From NCBI GenBank assembly GCA_014379665.1, contig JACMLK010000156.1, forward strand, positions 1 through 22,939: 22,939 nt of DNA. Direction: 5' to 3'. Position 1 is the stretch's first letter; each line of letters begins with the position of its first letter. Below the pieces are notes generated by a model. The model was not told where the DNA came from and did not search any database. It saw nothing but the letters and a program-made list of their open reading frames with translations. Position numbers and translations under genes: made by a program. Shown in pieces: positions 8,714 through 16,299 of this stretch. This stretch comes from Saprospiraceae bacterium. GTDB lineage: Bacteria > Bacteroidota > Bacteroidia > Chitinophagales > Saprospiraceae.

Positions 8714-9493
8714 TTATTTCGCTTTAAATTCGGCTTTTCTCTTTTCTACAAAAGCACGGGCACCTTCTTTAGAGTCTTCACTACCAATCGTACTTCCGAA
8801 CTCTTCATACTCCTGTTTAAATCCATCAGTTTGTTTTTCGAAAAATGCATTTACAAGTTGAATGCACTTGCTAACGGCCAATGGCCCCTTTTTTGATATT
8901 TTTTTTAGAATTTCAAGAGCCGCAGCTACTTCCTGACCTGAATCAACTACATGGGTTACCAATCCCAACCGAAGTGCTTCATCAGCATGAATCATTTCTG
9001 AGGTAAGCAGCATTTCCAACGCTTTGCCTTTACCTATCAGTTGGATCAATCGCTGTGTCCCCCCATATCCCGGGACCAGACCTAGATTAGCTTCAGGTTG
9101 TCCAAATCTGGCGTTGACACCCGCCACACGAATGTGACAGGCCATAGCTAACTCACATCCACCTCCTAAAGCAAAACCATTTACCGCTGCAATCACTGGC
9201 GCGTGGAATCTTTCAATTTTAAAAAAGATATCCTGGCCTCTTTTGGATAATATTGATCCGGATATGTGATCAAGTGATTCAAATTCTTTGATATCCGCAC
9301 CCGCTACAAATGCTTTATGACCTTCACCAGTGATGATCAGTCCCTTCACAGTGTAGTCCCCATTATACTTATCCAAAAAATTCTCCAGATCATTAAAAAC
9401 CTGCCTGTTAAGCGCATTCAATGCTTGGGGTCGGTTAATAGTAAGTATAAAAAAATCATCGATTCTTTCAATATTGATAACCTGTTCTGACAT
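8714..9493 (-). CDS. Enoyl-CoA hydratase/isomerase (crotonase family)
   Basis: This crotonase-fold enzyme is expected to hydrate 2-enoyl-CoA in fatty-acid or amino-acid breakdown. The oxyanion-hole segments AGADIKEF and ALGGGCELAMACH are intact. Both glutamates needed for hydratase activity are present, in GGGCE (E114) and GQPEANLGLVPGYGGTQRL (E134), numbered from the ATG. The ATG at 9493 (MSEQVINIER, 259 aa) is preferred over an in-frame TTG at 9517, because that TTG lies inside a TAnnTTTG promoter element and the family normally starts at this point. The gene is followed without a gap by a methyltransferase gene. Exact substrate chain length cannot be told from sequence. Confidence 0.9.
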   Translation of the reverse strand: MSEQVINIERIDDFFILTINRPQALNALNRQVFNDLENFLDKYNGDYTVKGLIITGEGHKAFVAGADIKEFESLDHISGSILSKRGQDIFFKIERFHAPVIAAVNGFALGGGCELAMACHIRVAGVNARFGQPEANLGLVPGYGGTQRLIQLIGKGKALEMLLTSEMIHADEALRLGLVTHVVDSGQEVAAALEILKKISKKGPLAVSKCIQLVNAFFEKQTDGFKQEYEEFGSTIGSEDSKEGARAFVEKRKAEFKAK

Positions 9494-9514
9494 CCTGAAA
9501 TAATATTTGTGCGG

Positions 9515-9522
9515 CAAAGATA
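9515..9522 (-). promoter_or_regulatory. Bacteroidota-type -7 promoter element upstream of enoyl-CoA hydratase
   Basis: On the minus strand the sequence reads TATCTTTG, an exact match to TAnnTTTG, the -7 element of the primary sigma factor in Bacteroidota. A TTT about 19 nt upstream could serve as a weak -33 element. Transcription would begin near 9509, leaving a leader of about 15 nt to the ATG at 9493. This supports that ATG over the upstream TTG. Confidence 0.5.
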
Positions 9523-9547
9523 ATCATTGAAAGGGAAAACGAAAGTA

Positions 9548-10603
9548 TTATAACGTATCATGCAAATGCCAGGCATCGCGGTTGAATTGCTTTTTTATAC
9601 TTGATTTAAACTCTTCCGGGTCTTTATTGGCACAATCATAAGTAATGCCCACTCTTCTCAGCCCGTTAGATATTTCCGTGTACGTCTCAAATCCTTTGGA
9701 CGTTATTTTTTTCATCAACATATCCGCATTCTTTTTCCTTTTAAAAGCTCCGACAATCACTATACATGATTTTTGATTTTGCTTTCTTTCATTACCTTCC
9801 AAACTTGTGCCGTTTTCTTTTTTTGCAGAATTCGGACTACTGTTATTTTGATTCTGAGATAAATCTGACTGATTGTCATCCTTTAAAGTATTTGAGGCTA
9901 ATATAGAGTCAATATTGCTCATTAAACTGTCCTCATTAATGGTTGGTTTTAAAAGTGCTGGAGTATCCGATTGATTCTGTTCTGATAGGACCACAATTTC
10001 ACCCTCATGTGGAACATCGGATGAAGACGACAAAAACCAAAAAATAATAAGTAATATGGTCAGAACTGCAAGCAACAATGGCCAGAAATAGGTGACAAAT
10101 ACATTTTGAGGAGTGTAATCGGATTTTATACCATTTGAAGAACTCCACGATGAACTTTCTGCAAGAGGGTGGTTTCTTTTGAGAAAGGATGGTATAGCAG
10201 TTACATTTATAGGTACCAAACCAAAATAACGGTTGAAAACACTTTCTTTTTTTTGATGAAATTTTTGATTTTTGACTGTCCCCAAACCATCCATTTCAAA
10301 AGGAGTGTTATCTTTAATGGCTACCTCGTGATCATTGATTATCAGGCTTTGTAAAAGCAACGCCTCATCATTTGACATACCAGCCTGAAACAATTGTCCG
10401 GCAAACAAATACTTTTCATTTACTAAAGTAGAAAATTCCACTGTAGTGACCGGGGGGCTCAAAAAACTTCTCTCACTATCAAATGCTGACTCAATGGAAT
10501 TTAATGAAAAAGTACCCATACCTGGTATAGCTACTATTCCATATTCCAAAAGCATTTGGTATAGATATCGGGAATAAACCTGATTTTGATTCAAAATGGT
10601 CAA
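9548..10603 (-). CDS. HU-CCDC81-like / transmembrane / SPOR domain protein
   Basis: The 351-aa protein has three parts. Residues about 8-130 contain two HU/CCDC81-like bacterial modules; EYGIVAIPGMGTFSL is the typical first strand pair. A single transmembrane helix lies at about 172-191, flanked by a low-complexity Ser/Asn/Gln-rich linker (about 192-275). Residues about 278-345 form a C-terminal SPOR domain (SCIVIVGAFKRKKNADMLMKK...GLRRVGITY). SPOR domains are known to bind septal peptidoglycan stripped of stem peptides, so a cytoplasmic N-terminus and periplasmic C-terminus at the division site is the expected topology. The start is TTG at 10603; an in-frame stop lies two codons upstream, and the next Met (residue 17) would cut into the first helix. 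It reads toward the enoyl-CoA hydratase, which has its own promoter. Confidence 0.85.
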   Translation of the reverse strand: MTILNQNQVYSRYLYQMLLEYGIVAIPGMGTFSLNSIESAFDSERSFLSPPVTTVEFSTLVNEKYLFAGQLFQAGMSNDEALLLQSLIINDHEVAIKDNTPFEMDGLGTVKNQKFHQKKESVFNRYFGLVPINVTAIPSFLKRNHPLAESSSWSSSNGIKSDYTPQNVFVTYFWPLLLAVLTILLIIFWFLSSSSDVPHEGEIVVLSEQNQSDTPALLKPTINEDSLMSNIDSILASNTLKDDNQSDLSQNQNNSSPNSAKKENGTSLEGNERKQNQKSCIVIVGAFKRKKNADMLMKKITSKGFETYTEISNGLRRVGITYDCANKDPEEFKSSIKKQFNRDAWHLHDTL

Positions 10604-10814
10604 ATTTCAAGTAAAGATATAGAAATAACTATGCCAATTAAAAACCATATTAATTAATCAAGAGAGAAATGCAAAAAACCAGTGCTCAGACATCAATATG
10701 CGATGAAGAAACTGTCATTTTAAACTCAGTCTTAATATCATTAAAGTCAAACTGAACTTTCAGTATCTTCGTTTGGGATTCATTGATACATTTCCATCAT
10801 TGATTCAAATTTAT

Positions 10815-10822
10815 TAGCTTTG
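10815..10822 (+). promoter_or_regulatory. Bacteroidota-type -7 element upstream of the multihaem cytochrome
   Basis: TAGCTTTG matches TAnnTTTG exactly, 29 bp before the proposed TTG start at 10852. The predicted transcription start near 10829 gives a leader of about 22 nt. No good TTG was found at the right spacing for a -33 element, so this rests on the -7 element and its position. The rest of the 10604-10851 divergent gap shows no gene. Confidence 0.4.
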
Positions 10823-10851
10823 CAAAGTGAATCATCCATAATACACGGGCA

Positions 10852-12057
10852 TTGAATAAGAATAAACGATTACTATTTACAGCACTCTTAATTATAGGCC
10901 TTTCCATAGTTTATTTTGAATTTATTAAAAAGGATGTCAAAGTCATTCATCCACTAACTCAATCATGGGAAATTGCTGTTCCTCATCAGGAAATTCCTGA
11001 TGGTTTGACCTCATTGAGTGCCAAACAATGCGGCGCTTGCCATGTACAACATTATGATGAATGGAAAAAATCCACACACGCCCACGCATGGAATGATCTC
11101 CAGTTTCAGTCAGAACTTAAAAAAGAAAGCAGTCCATTCCTTTGCATCAACTGTCATATTCCGCTACAAAACCAGCAGGAATATTTGATTAAAGGATTGG
11201 AAGACGGTAACATTTATAAACCAGTAAAAGAGATAAATCCATATTTTGACAAAGCACTTCAAAGTGAAGGTATCACCTGTGCCGGATGTCATGTCAGAAA
11301 CAACACAATCATTGGATCCACTGGAAGTAAACTGGCACCGCATGTGGTTAAAGTGGATAAACTCTATTTATCAGAAACCCTATGTATCAGTTGTCATAAT
11401 GCGAATGCAGTTATTACACCTACCCTTGCCTGTTCTTTTGAAACCGGAGATGAATGGAAAGCAGGTCCTTTTTTTGGAAAAAAAAATTGTTTAGATTGTC
11501 ATATGCCTGAAACTTACAGGTCTATAGTAACAGGAATGCCAAAAACCAAAAGTCGATTTCACAGTTTTGCAGGTTCCGGAATTCCCAAGTTTGATACTAT
11601 TTCTACGGATAGATTGGAAAGTCTAGAGTTCAAATATTCCCGGATTGGTACATTTTATCAAATATCAGATTCTCTAAAGTTCACTCTTGGTCTGACCAAT
11701 GTTCATGCAGGACACCGCGTTCCTACAGGTGATCCGGAGCGATTCATAGAGATAGAAATAATTCTCAAAGACACTTCCGGTCAAATTGTCTCTATGACGC
11801 AGGAAAGGATTGGCGAACAATGGGAATGGTATCCAAAAGTTAAAAAAATCAGTGATAACAACCTCAATCCCGGCGAATCACGTATATTTTCGCTTCAGCA
11901 CCGATTAGCCATAAAAGGCCAATATCAACTGGAAGTAATGGTATCGAAACACCGCCTTACCCCTGAAACCGCAGATTACAACGACTTAGGAAGTAATTAT
12001 CCTTTGTGTATCATAGTTTATGAACAGAATTTTGAATTTGAAGTTTGTGATATCTAA
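10852..12057 (+). CDS. Five-haem c-type cytochrome with C-terminal beta-sandwich-like domain
   Basis: The 401-aa protein starts with a basic stretch and a hydrophobic segment (about residues 7-22), acting as a signal sequence or membrane anchor for export. It has five CXXCH haem c sites: CGACH (60-64), CINCH (98-102), CAGCH (143-147), CISCH (178-182) and CLDCH (213-217). The first sits in AKQCGACHVQHYDEWKKSTHAHAW, a pattern seen in cytochrome c554-like multihaem proteins, where extra histidines serve as distal ligands. Residues about 265-400 contain no haem motif and resemble a beta-sandwich (GHRVPTGDPERFIEIEIILK). A role in periplasmic electron transfer is likely; partner and substrate are unknown and no redox enzyme gene is adjacent. 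The start is TTG, with an in-frame stop shortly upstream and no ATG before the hydrophobic segment. Confidence 0.85.
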   Translation: MNKNKRLLFTALLIIGLSIVYFEFIKKDVKVIHPLTQSWEIAVPHQEIPDGLTSLSAKQCGACHVQHYDEWKKSTHAHAWNDLQFQSELKKESSPFLCINCHIPLQNQQEYLIKGLEDGNIYKPVKEINPYFDKALQSEGITCAGCHVRNNTIIGSTGSKLAPHVVKVDKLYLSETLCISCHNANAVITPTLACSFETGDEWKAGPFFGKKNCLDCHMPETYRSIVTGMPKTKSRFHSFAGSGIPKFDTISTDRLESLEFKYSRIGTFYQISDSLKFTLGLTNVHAGHRVPTGDPERFIEIEIILKDTSGQIVSMTQERIGEQWEWYPKVKKISDNNLNPGESRIFSLQHRLAIKGQYQLEVMVSKHRLTPETADYNDLGSNYPLCIIVYEQNFEFEVCDI

Positions 12058-12245
12058 AAAGTATGATATCCCGGAAGAAACATAACTTATTTAAGGAGTG
12101 ATTGTTATAAAAAACATGGCTGTAAACTTAATTGACTGACCTAACAATTAAAGGGTGGATTTCTGCATGCCTGACAATTTTGTTTAAATTGCGGTTAAAT
12201 TTATAAAATAAAGAGAATAAAGAATTTTAAAAACAACATAGAAAA

Positions 12246-12608
12246 ATGGACATACACATAACCGGGATACCTTTCAAATGGAGTGAAAAAAATATCAAAG
12301 AGATATTTGGAGAATATGGGGAAGTCACGTCCGTCAAAATAATTATTGATAAAATTACCCGTCAGAATAAAGGATTTGGTTTTGTGACTATGCCGGATAA
12401 TGAAGCAGCACTCAAAGCCATAGAAAGAATCAACGGGGCTGAATTTGAAGGGCGGCGAATAACAGTTTCACCATCCGTGCCAAAAGGATCTATAAAAAAA
12501 CCATTACGGACCTCTACTTCCCAAAGTGATAAAAAAAGAAGTCCGAAAGAATTCAAATCAGAAAAACATAAAAAATCATTACCACCCTGGTTGAGAAAGG
12601 AATATTAA
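12246..12608 (+). CDS. Small RRM-type RNA-binding protein
   Basis: The 120-aa protein contains one RNA recognition motif over residues about 2-78. RNP2 is IHITGI (3-8) and RNP1 is KGFGFVTM (42-49), with the aromatic residues that stack on RNA bases present in RNP1. The tail (about 79-120) is Lys/Arg/Ser-rich and likely disordered (KKPLRTSTSQSDKKRS), ending PPWLRKEY. Such single-RRM proteins are common in Bacteroidota and cyanobacteria and are thought to act on RNA in translation or stress responses; no specific target can be read here. The ATG at 12246 is preceded by an A-rich leader. The preceding 188-bp gap has no recognised gene. The next gene starts 25 bp downstream on the same strand. 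Confidence 0.9.
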   Translation: MDIHITGIPFKWSEKNIKEIFGEYGEVTSVKIIIDKITRQNKGFGFVTMPDNEAALKAIERINGAEFEGRRITVSPSVPKGSIKKPLRTSTSQSDKKRSPKEFKSEKHKKSLPPWLRKEY

Positions 12609-12633
12609 TAAAATTTATTCAAAGGGAAATTAA

Positions 12634-13386
12634 ATGAAAGTAAGTATTTTTCAATTTGATGTGGTGTGGTTAAACCCTAAAGAAAACTTAGCCAAAATTC
12701 AAACTGTTTGTTCCTCCTTATCCGGTAGTACTGATCTTCTGATATTGCCCGAAATGTTCAACACCGGATACACCATGCAACCCAATCTTATTCCGGAAAG
12801 TTGGCAATCCGTCACTATTGAATCTCTCCGCGAATATGCTACAGCATTCAATATCACAATCGGAGGTACCATTCCAATGCTTAAAAATGAAAAATACACC
12901 AATACGTTTATCTTCGTAAACGGGGAAGGATTGATATCACAATATGACAAGATGCATCTGTTTACCCTTGCAGGTGAAAAAGATGTATACCTGGCAGGAG
13001 AAAATCCTGTATCTCTTAACATTAATGAAATAAAAATACAACCATTGATCTGTTATGATCTCAGATTTCCTTATATTTCTTATCAAAATGAACCGGTTGA
13101 TCTTATTATATACTCGGCTAACTGGCCGATAACCCGTATCAATCACTGGAAATCATTATTGAAAGCCAGGGCAATTGAAAATCAGTGTTATGTCATTGGT
13201 GTCAACAGAACCGGTATGGATGAAAATGGTTATACATACCCCGGAGCTTCGTCCATTATCGATTATAATGGAGATATTGTTTGTGAGCTTTCCAATCAGC
13301 CTGAGTGCTTTACGGCCAATATTGACTCTGAAAACATGCAAGCTTACAGACAAAAATTACCTTTTTTAGAAGATAAAAGAATGTAG
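12634..13386 (+). CDS. Omega-amidase (nitrilase superfamily, YafV type)
   Basis: This 250-aa carbon-nitrogen hydrolase shows the Glu-Lys-Cys triad: E40 in LILPEMFNTGY, K106 in YDKMHLF and C140 in LICYDLRFP; a further conserved Glu is E115 in LAGEKD. ANWPITRINHW and ARAIENQCYVIGVNR closely follow E. coli YafV and the mammalian omega-amidase, which hydrolyse 2-oxoglutaramate or 2-oxosuccinamate to the 2-oxoacid and ammonia, a clean-up step after transamination of glutamine or asparagine (including methionine salvage). No signal peptide is present, so it is cytoplasmic. It may be cotranscribed with the RRM gene 25 bp upstream and precedes the cyanophycin genes by 209 bp; a nitrogen-recycling link is possible but only inferred. 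Confidence 0.88.
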   Translation: MKVSIFQFDVVWLNPKENLAKIQTVCSSLSGSTDLLILPEMFNTGYTMQPNLIPESWQSVTIESLREYATAFNITIGGTIPMLKNEKYTNTFIFVNGEGLISQYDKMHLFTLAGEKDVYLAGENPVSLNINEIKIQPLICYDLRFPYISYQNEPVDLIIYSANWPITRINHWKSLLKARAIENQCYVIGVNRTGMDENGYTYPGASSIIDYNGDIVCELSNQPECFTANIDSENMQAYRQKLPFLEDKRM

Positions 13387-13426
13387 AGTATGTTTAAAAT
13401 TGATGGGTATTATTCTGTTTGTTAAA

Positions 13427-13551
13427 AAATTTATCTTGTTCAAATGGGTAAATCATCTGCAAATAAATTGTACATTTCACCTTAAAATGTATAGAATATA
13501 ATATCTGGGGTAAATCGTGATTTAAAATTTTAATGGTATAAAATTTATCTT
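13427..13551 (+). promoter_or_regulatory. Upstream region of cphA with duplicated AAATTTATCTT
   Basis: The 209-bp gap before cphA (13387-13595) is AT-rich and holds no gene. The 11-mer AAATTTATCTT occurs at 13427-13437 and again at 13541-13551, 114 bp apart; each copy contains a near match to the TAnnTTTG -7 element (TATCTTGT and TATCTTTT). Neither has a clear -33 TTG at normal spacing. They could be alternative weak promoters or regulator sites, or chance repeats in AT-rich DNA. Confidence 0.25.
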
Positions 13552-13595
13552 TTAAAATAAAGCGAATTCCAAAGCAATAAAATCAAAACGGAACA

Positions 13596-16232
13596 ATGAA
13601 AATAAGAGAAATAAATGCCATGAGAGGACCTAACTATTGGTCAGTCAGGCGTCATAAGCTTATTGTAATGGTGCTTGATATTGAGGACATGGAAGAAAAA
13701 CCAACCAATAAGATTGATGGGTTTAATGATCGGTTGAGAGCAAAATTTCCTTCTATGTATACTCATCGTTGTTCTGAAGGGTGTGAAGGTGGATTTTTTA
13801 TGCGTGTGGACGAAGGCACCTGGATGGGTCATGTAATTGAACATATAGCACTTGAAATTCAAACATTGGCAGGCATGGACACGGGATTCGGTCGTACCCG
13901 GGACTATGGGGAGAAAGGCGTTTATAATGTGGTATTCTCTTATCTGGAAGAAAAAGTAGGCAAATATGCAGCTGAAGCTTCGGTTCGCATATGTGAAGCA
14001 TTAATCACTGGTGATGAATACGATTTGGAACCTGACATTCAGAAAATGAGGGAACTTCGGGAAGCTGAACGACTTGGACCAAGTACAGGATCAATTGTAG
14101 AAGAAGCAGCAAGCAGAGGCATACCATGGATTAGGTTGAATAAATATTCGCTGTGCCAGTTAGGTTATGGAGCCAATCAAAAGAGAATTCAGGCTACTGT
14201 CACCAGTGAGACAAGCAGCATTGGTGTAGAAATAGCCTGTGACAAAGAAGATACCAAATTTTTGCTAATGCAGGCTGAAGTGGAGGTACCCAAGGGTGAA
14301 ATTATTAGTAGAGAAACCAGCCTGGAAGCAGCCTGCAGGTTTGTAAAATACCCATTGGTCATCAAGCCTATAGATGGCAACCATGGGCGGGGTATTACTG
14401 TAAATATCAATACCTATGAAGAAGCCATTGAAGCATTCCACGCGGCTAAGCTTGTATCTCAAAAAGTCATTGTTGAAAAATTTGTTACAGGAGAAGACTA
14501 TCGTTTACTGGTGATAAATCATAAACTGGTAGCTGCTGCAAAACGATCCCCGGCTCACGTGATCGGAGATGTAAAATCGACAGTGAGACAACTCGTAGAT
14601 GAAGTCAACAAAGACCCCAGACGCGGATACGGACATGAGAATGTATTGACTATGATCACCATAAATCAATTAACACAAAATATAATATCCGCCAGGGGCT
14701 ATACAGAGGATTCGGTTATTCCTTCAGGTGAAAAGCTTACTTTAAAAGATACAGCCAATCTGAGTACTGGTGGCACGGCTGAAGACGTCACAGATATCGT
14801 CCATCCTGCCAATGTATCCATGGCTGAACGTATATCCAAAATCATTGATTTGGATATTTGCGGGATTGACATCATGACAAGCGACATCAGTCAACCATTA
14901 TCAGACACCGGTGGCGCTGTGCTTGAAGTGAATGCAGGCCCCGGATTCAGAATGCATCTGGCGCCTACCAAAGGCCTTCCAAGAAATGTGGCAGCACCGG
15001 TAGTTGATAAACTGTTTCCAAAACAAGGTGATACCGGACGTATTCCTATCATTGCTATCACCGGAACCAATGGTAAAACAACAACCAGCAGACTGATAGC
15101 ACATATGGCTAAAATGCATGGTTACAGAGTTGGGTATACTACAAGTGACGGTGTTTATATACAAAATCGTATGTTAATGAAAGGCGACTGTACAGGTCCG
15201 GCAAGTTCAGAATTCGTGCTCAAAGATCCCACAGTAAATTTTGCAGTACTGGAGTGTGCCCGTGGTGGTCTGCTTCGTGCGGGTCTTGCGTTCTCCCACT
15301 GTGATGTGGGCATAGTCACCAATATAGCTGCTGATCATCTGGGTCTGAAAGGAATTCATACTTTAGAGCAATTGGCTAAAGTAAAAGCAGTCATCCCTGA
15401 GACAGTACTTCCTTCCGGATATGCCATTCTAAACGCCGATGATGATCTGGTTTACGACATGAGGCGTAATGTCACTTCACATCTGGCCCTGTTCTCCATG
15501 GATGAGAACAATCCCAGAATCAAAGCATTACAACGTAAAGGGGGTATCACCGCTGTTTTTGAAAACGGATATGTCACCCTTTGCCGTGGTGAGTGGAAAA
15601 TGAGAGTTATGAAAGCTGATTTAATTCCATTAACCTATGGTGGCAAGGCTACTTTTATGATACAGAATATTCTACCGGCTATAATTGCAGCTGATGTGCA
15701 GGGTATTCGGATTGAAGATATGAAAGCCGCCCTGGAGACTTTCATTCCATCACCGGCGCAGACACCGGGAAGACTGAATCTATTCCAGTTTCAAAACTTT
15801 CAGGTATTACTTGATTTTGCTCATAACCCTGCCGGACTTAAAGCATTACAGAAATTCACGGATAATCTGGATGCTAAGGTCAAAGTGGGGATCATAGCCG
15901 GTATCGGCGACCGCAGAGTAGAAGACAACACCGAGATGGGAAGCATAGTGGCAGACATGTGTGATGAAATCATCATCAGACAAGATAAAAACCTCAGAGG
16001 CAAAACAGAACAGGAACTCATTGAAATGATCAACAATGGAATCAAATCAAAACATCCTGATAAAAAGACCACCATTATACCATCTGAAAAAGAAGCCATA
16101 TTATACGCTGTTAAAAATGCTGTCAAAGGTTCACTTATCATTGTATGCAGTGACGTGATCCCTGATGCCCTTGACCTGGTAACAAGCCTGAAAGAGCAGG
16201 AATTAAGCGGTGATGTGATATTTGGAGTATAA
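13596..16232 (+). CDS. cphA: Cyanophycin synthetase
   Basis: CphA builds cyanophycin, a poly-aspartate backbone with arginine on each side chain, in two ATP-dependent ligations per unit. The 878-aa length fits CphA1. An N-domain (about 1-160) is followed by an ATP-grasp domain that adds Asp to the backbone; it shows VIKPIDGNHGRG (255-266) and EVNAGPGFRMH (444-454). The Mur-ligase-like domain that adds Arg starts near 485, with the P-loop GTNGKTTT (490-497) and DFAHNPAGL (740-748). The N-domain contains HVIEH (79-83), an HxxEH metallopeptidase-type pattern; in some CphA1 enzymes an N-domain peptidase site is reported to cut polymer and make primers. The ATG at 13596 (MKIREINAMRGPNYWS) is the family start. 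The dipeptidase gene follows on the same strand and cphB is convergent, completing a synthesis and breakdown set. Confidence 0.95.
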   Translation: MKIREINAMRGPNYWSVRRHKLIVMVLDIEDMEEKPTNKIDGFNDRLRAKFPSMYTHRCSEGCEGGFFMRVDEGTWMGHVIEHIALEIQTLAGMDTGFGRTRDYGEKGVYNVVFSYLEEKVGKYAAEASVRICEALITGDEYDLEPDIQKMRELREAERLGPSTGSIVEEAASRGIPWIRLNKYSLCQLGYGANQKRIQATVTSETSSIGVEIACDKEDTKFLLMQAEVEVPKGEIISRETSLEAACRFVKYPLVIKPIDGNHGRGITVNINTYEEAIEAFHAAKLVSQKVIVEKFVTGEDYRLLVINHKLVAAAKRSPAHVIGDVKSTVRQLVDEVNKDPRRGYGHENVLTMITINQLTQNIISARGYTEDSVIPSGEKLTLKDTANLSTGGTAEDVTDIVHPANVSMAERISKIIDLDICGIDIMTSDISQPLSDTGGAVLEVNAGPGFRMHLAPTKGLPRNVAAPVVDKLFPKQGDTGRIPIIAITGTNGKTTTSRLIAHMAKMHGYRVGYTTSDGVYIQNRMLMKGDCTGPASSEFVLKDPTVNFAVLECARGGLLRAGLAFSHCDVGIVTNIAADHLGLKGIHTLEQLAKVKAVIPETVLPSGYAILNADDDLVYDMRRNVTSHLALFSMDENNPRIKALQRKGGITAVFENGYVTLCRGEWKMRVMKADLIPLTYGGKATFMIQNILPAIIAADVQGIRIEDMKAALETFIPSPAQTPGRLNLFQFQNFQVLLDFAHNPAGLKALQKFTDNLDAKVKVGIIAGIGDRRVEDNTEMGSIVADMCDEIIIRQDKNLRGKTEQELIEMINNGIKSKHPDKKTTIIPSEKEAILYAVKNAVKGSLIIVCSDVIPDALDLVTSLKEQELSGDVIFGV

Positions 16233-16299
16233 ACATTATTTACACAAAGCCGGTTAATTTATCTGTTTTAATGAATTGAATTCTAAATTCTATTTTTGT

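Noticed and set aside
12128..12151. Inverted repeat TTAATTG / CAATTAA upstream of the RRM gene
   Set aside because: The arms are only 7 bp with a 10-nt loop in AT-rich DNA, which is easily explained by chance; no promoter element supports it.
16291..16298. TATTTTTG, an exact TAnnTTTG match just before the iaaA ATG
   Set aside because: Transcription would start about 16305, downstream of the ATG at 16300 that the protein fold requires, and there is no -33 TTG at normal spacing. iaaA is more likely transcribed with cphA.
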